This document shows positions 63,687-64,000 of a stretch of DNA of 64,000 nucleotides, piece after piece. The DNA comes from Streptomyces antimycoticus. GTDB taxonomy: Bacteria > Actinomycetota > Actinomycetes > Streptomycetales > Streptomycetaceae. The notes under the pieces were generated by a model. The model searched no databases and was not told the DNA's origin. It worked only from the letters and a program-made list of their open reading frames with translations. The translations under genes were made by a program, and so were the position numbers. Numbering within the stretch: position 1 is the stretch's first letter; the number at the start of each line of letters is the position of its first letter. Location: assembly GCF_005405925.1 (NCBI RefSeq), contig NZ_BJHV01000001.1, positions 1,178,001 through 1,242,000 of the forward strand. The letters run 5' to 3'.

Positions 63687-64000
63687 TCAGCTCACGGGCT
63701 TGCCCGCCGCACCGCCGCCCAGGCCATCGACGTACGAGGCGATCCAGGCCAGCGGGGCATTCCAGTTGATGGTGATCTCGTTGGTGGAGTACGCCATCAG
63801 GCTGTCGGTGTAGCACATCGCCGGGGCGCAGCCCTTCAGCTTCTTCTTGGCGACCACGTCCTGCAGCCCGGAGTTCGGGCCACCGGCCAGCGAACCGGGC
63901 GCCGGATGCGGCAGCTTGTGGTCACGCTGGTGCGCCCAGAAGCGGTGGTGCTGGTTGTGCGAGTTCCGCTCGCCGTAGCCGGTGACATAGGACTGGTTGA
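63687..64000 (-). CDS. GH9 endoglucanase (cellulase), C-terminal part
   Basis: The last 104 codons of a minus-strand gene enter from the right edge. They read NQSYVTGYGERNSHNQHHRFW..., then YTDSLMAYSTNEITINWNAP before the stop at 63689-63687. The latter fits the second GH9 signature, with catalytic Glu in STNE, and the former contains the conserved histidine region. GH9 enzymes hydrolyse beta-1,4-glucan such as cellulose. The protein ends soon after the catalytic fold, with a Gly/Ala tail, so no C-terminal binding module follows. Confidence 0.88.
   Translation of the reverse strand, partial: NQSYVTGYGERNSHNQHHRFWAHQRDHKLPHPAPGSLAGGPNSGLQDVVAKKKLKGCAPAMCYTDSLMAYSTNEITINWNAPLAWIASYVDGLGGGAAGKPVS

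Overview
The window is very GC-rich, uses mostly C/G-ending codons, and carries long minus-strand modular polyketide synthase genes. This points to a Streptomyces-type actinomycete; no ribosomal RNA is present, so the species cannot be named.

Bases 1 to about 45,971 (all minus strand) hold one assembly-line operon: an NRPS (C-A-PCP-C), then three type I PKS genes, called PKS-A, PKS-B and PKS-C here, the last running off the left edge. PKS-A opens with a KSQ-AT-ACP loading module whose active-site Cys is Gln, followed by modules 1-3. PKS-B carries modules 4-7. PKS-C begins module 8. A C-A-PCP-C NRPS with a proline-like specificity code, encoded directly before a KSQ-loading PKS, is the layout of FKBP-binding macrolide pathways. 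FkbP and RapP have this four-domain form, and the order P-A-B-C matches what I recall of the meridamycin cluster. I infer a macrocycle started from acetate (decarboxylated malonyl) and closed through a cyclic imino acid. PKS-A is broken in the given sequence by four one-base losses, each in a G/C homopolymer. Restoring them gives a single frame of exactly 5,697 codons. A fifth loss of the same kind disrupts a sugar permease, so base-calling error is the likely cause.

Bases 45,972-46,688 are non-coding and should contain the operon promoter. From there to about 53.2 kb lie a LysR regulator divergent from an MFS exporter, then a TetR regulator 13 bp ahead of a full-length replicative-type DNA polymerase III alpha gene (dnaE). 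Three abutting 13-bp near-palindromes sit upstream of tetR. The tetR-dnaE pair is the most unusual arrangement here and could be a target-duplication self-resistance device.

Bases 53.3-61.6 kb form a LacI-controlled alpha-glucan/maltooligosaccharide utilisation cassette: regulator, lipoprotein binding protein, two ABC permeases, GH13 alpha-glucosidase and a secreted beta-helix (GH87-like) glycosidase. At 61.7-63.2 kb is argG, apparently leaderless with an operator palindrome in its promoter. The right edge has an unidentified short ORF and the C-terminus of a GH9 endoglucanase on the minus strand.
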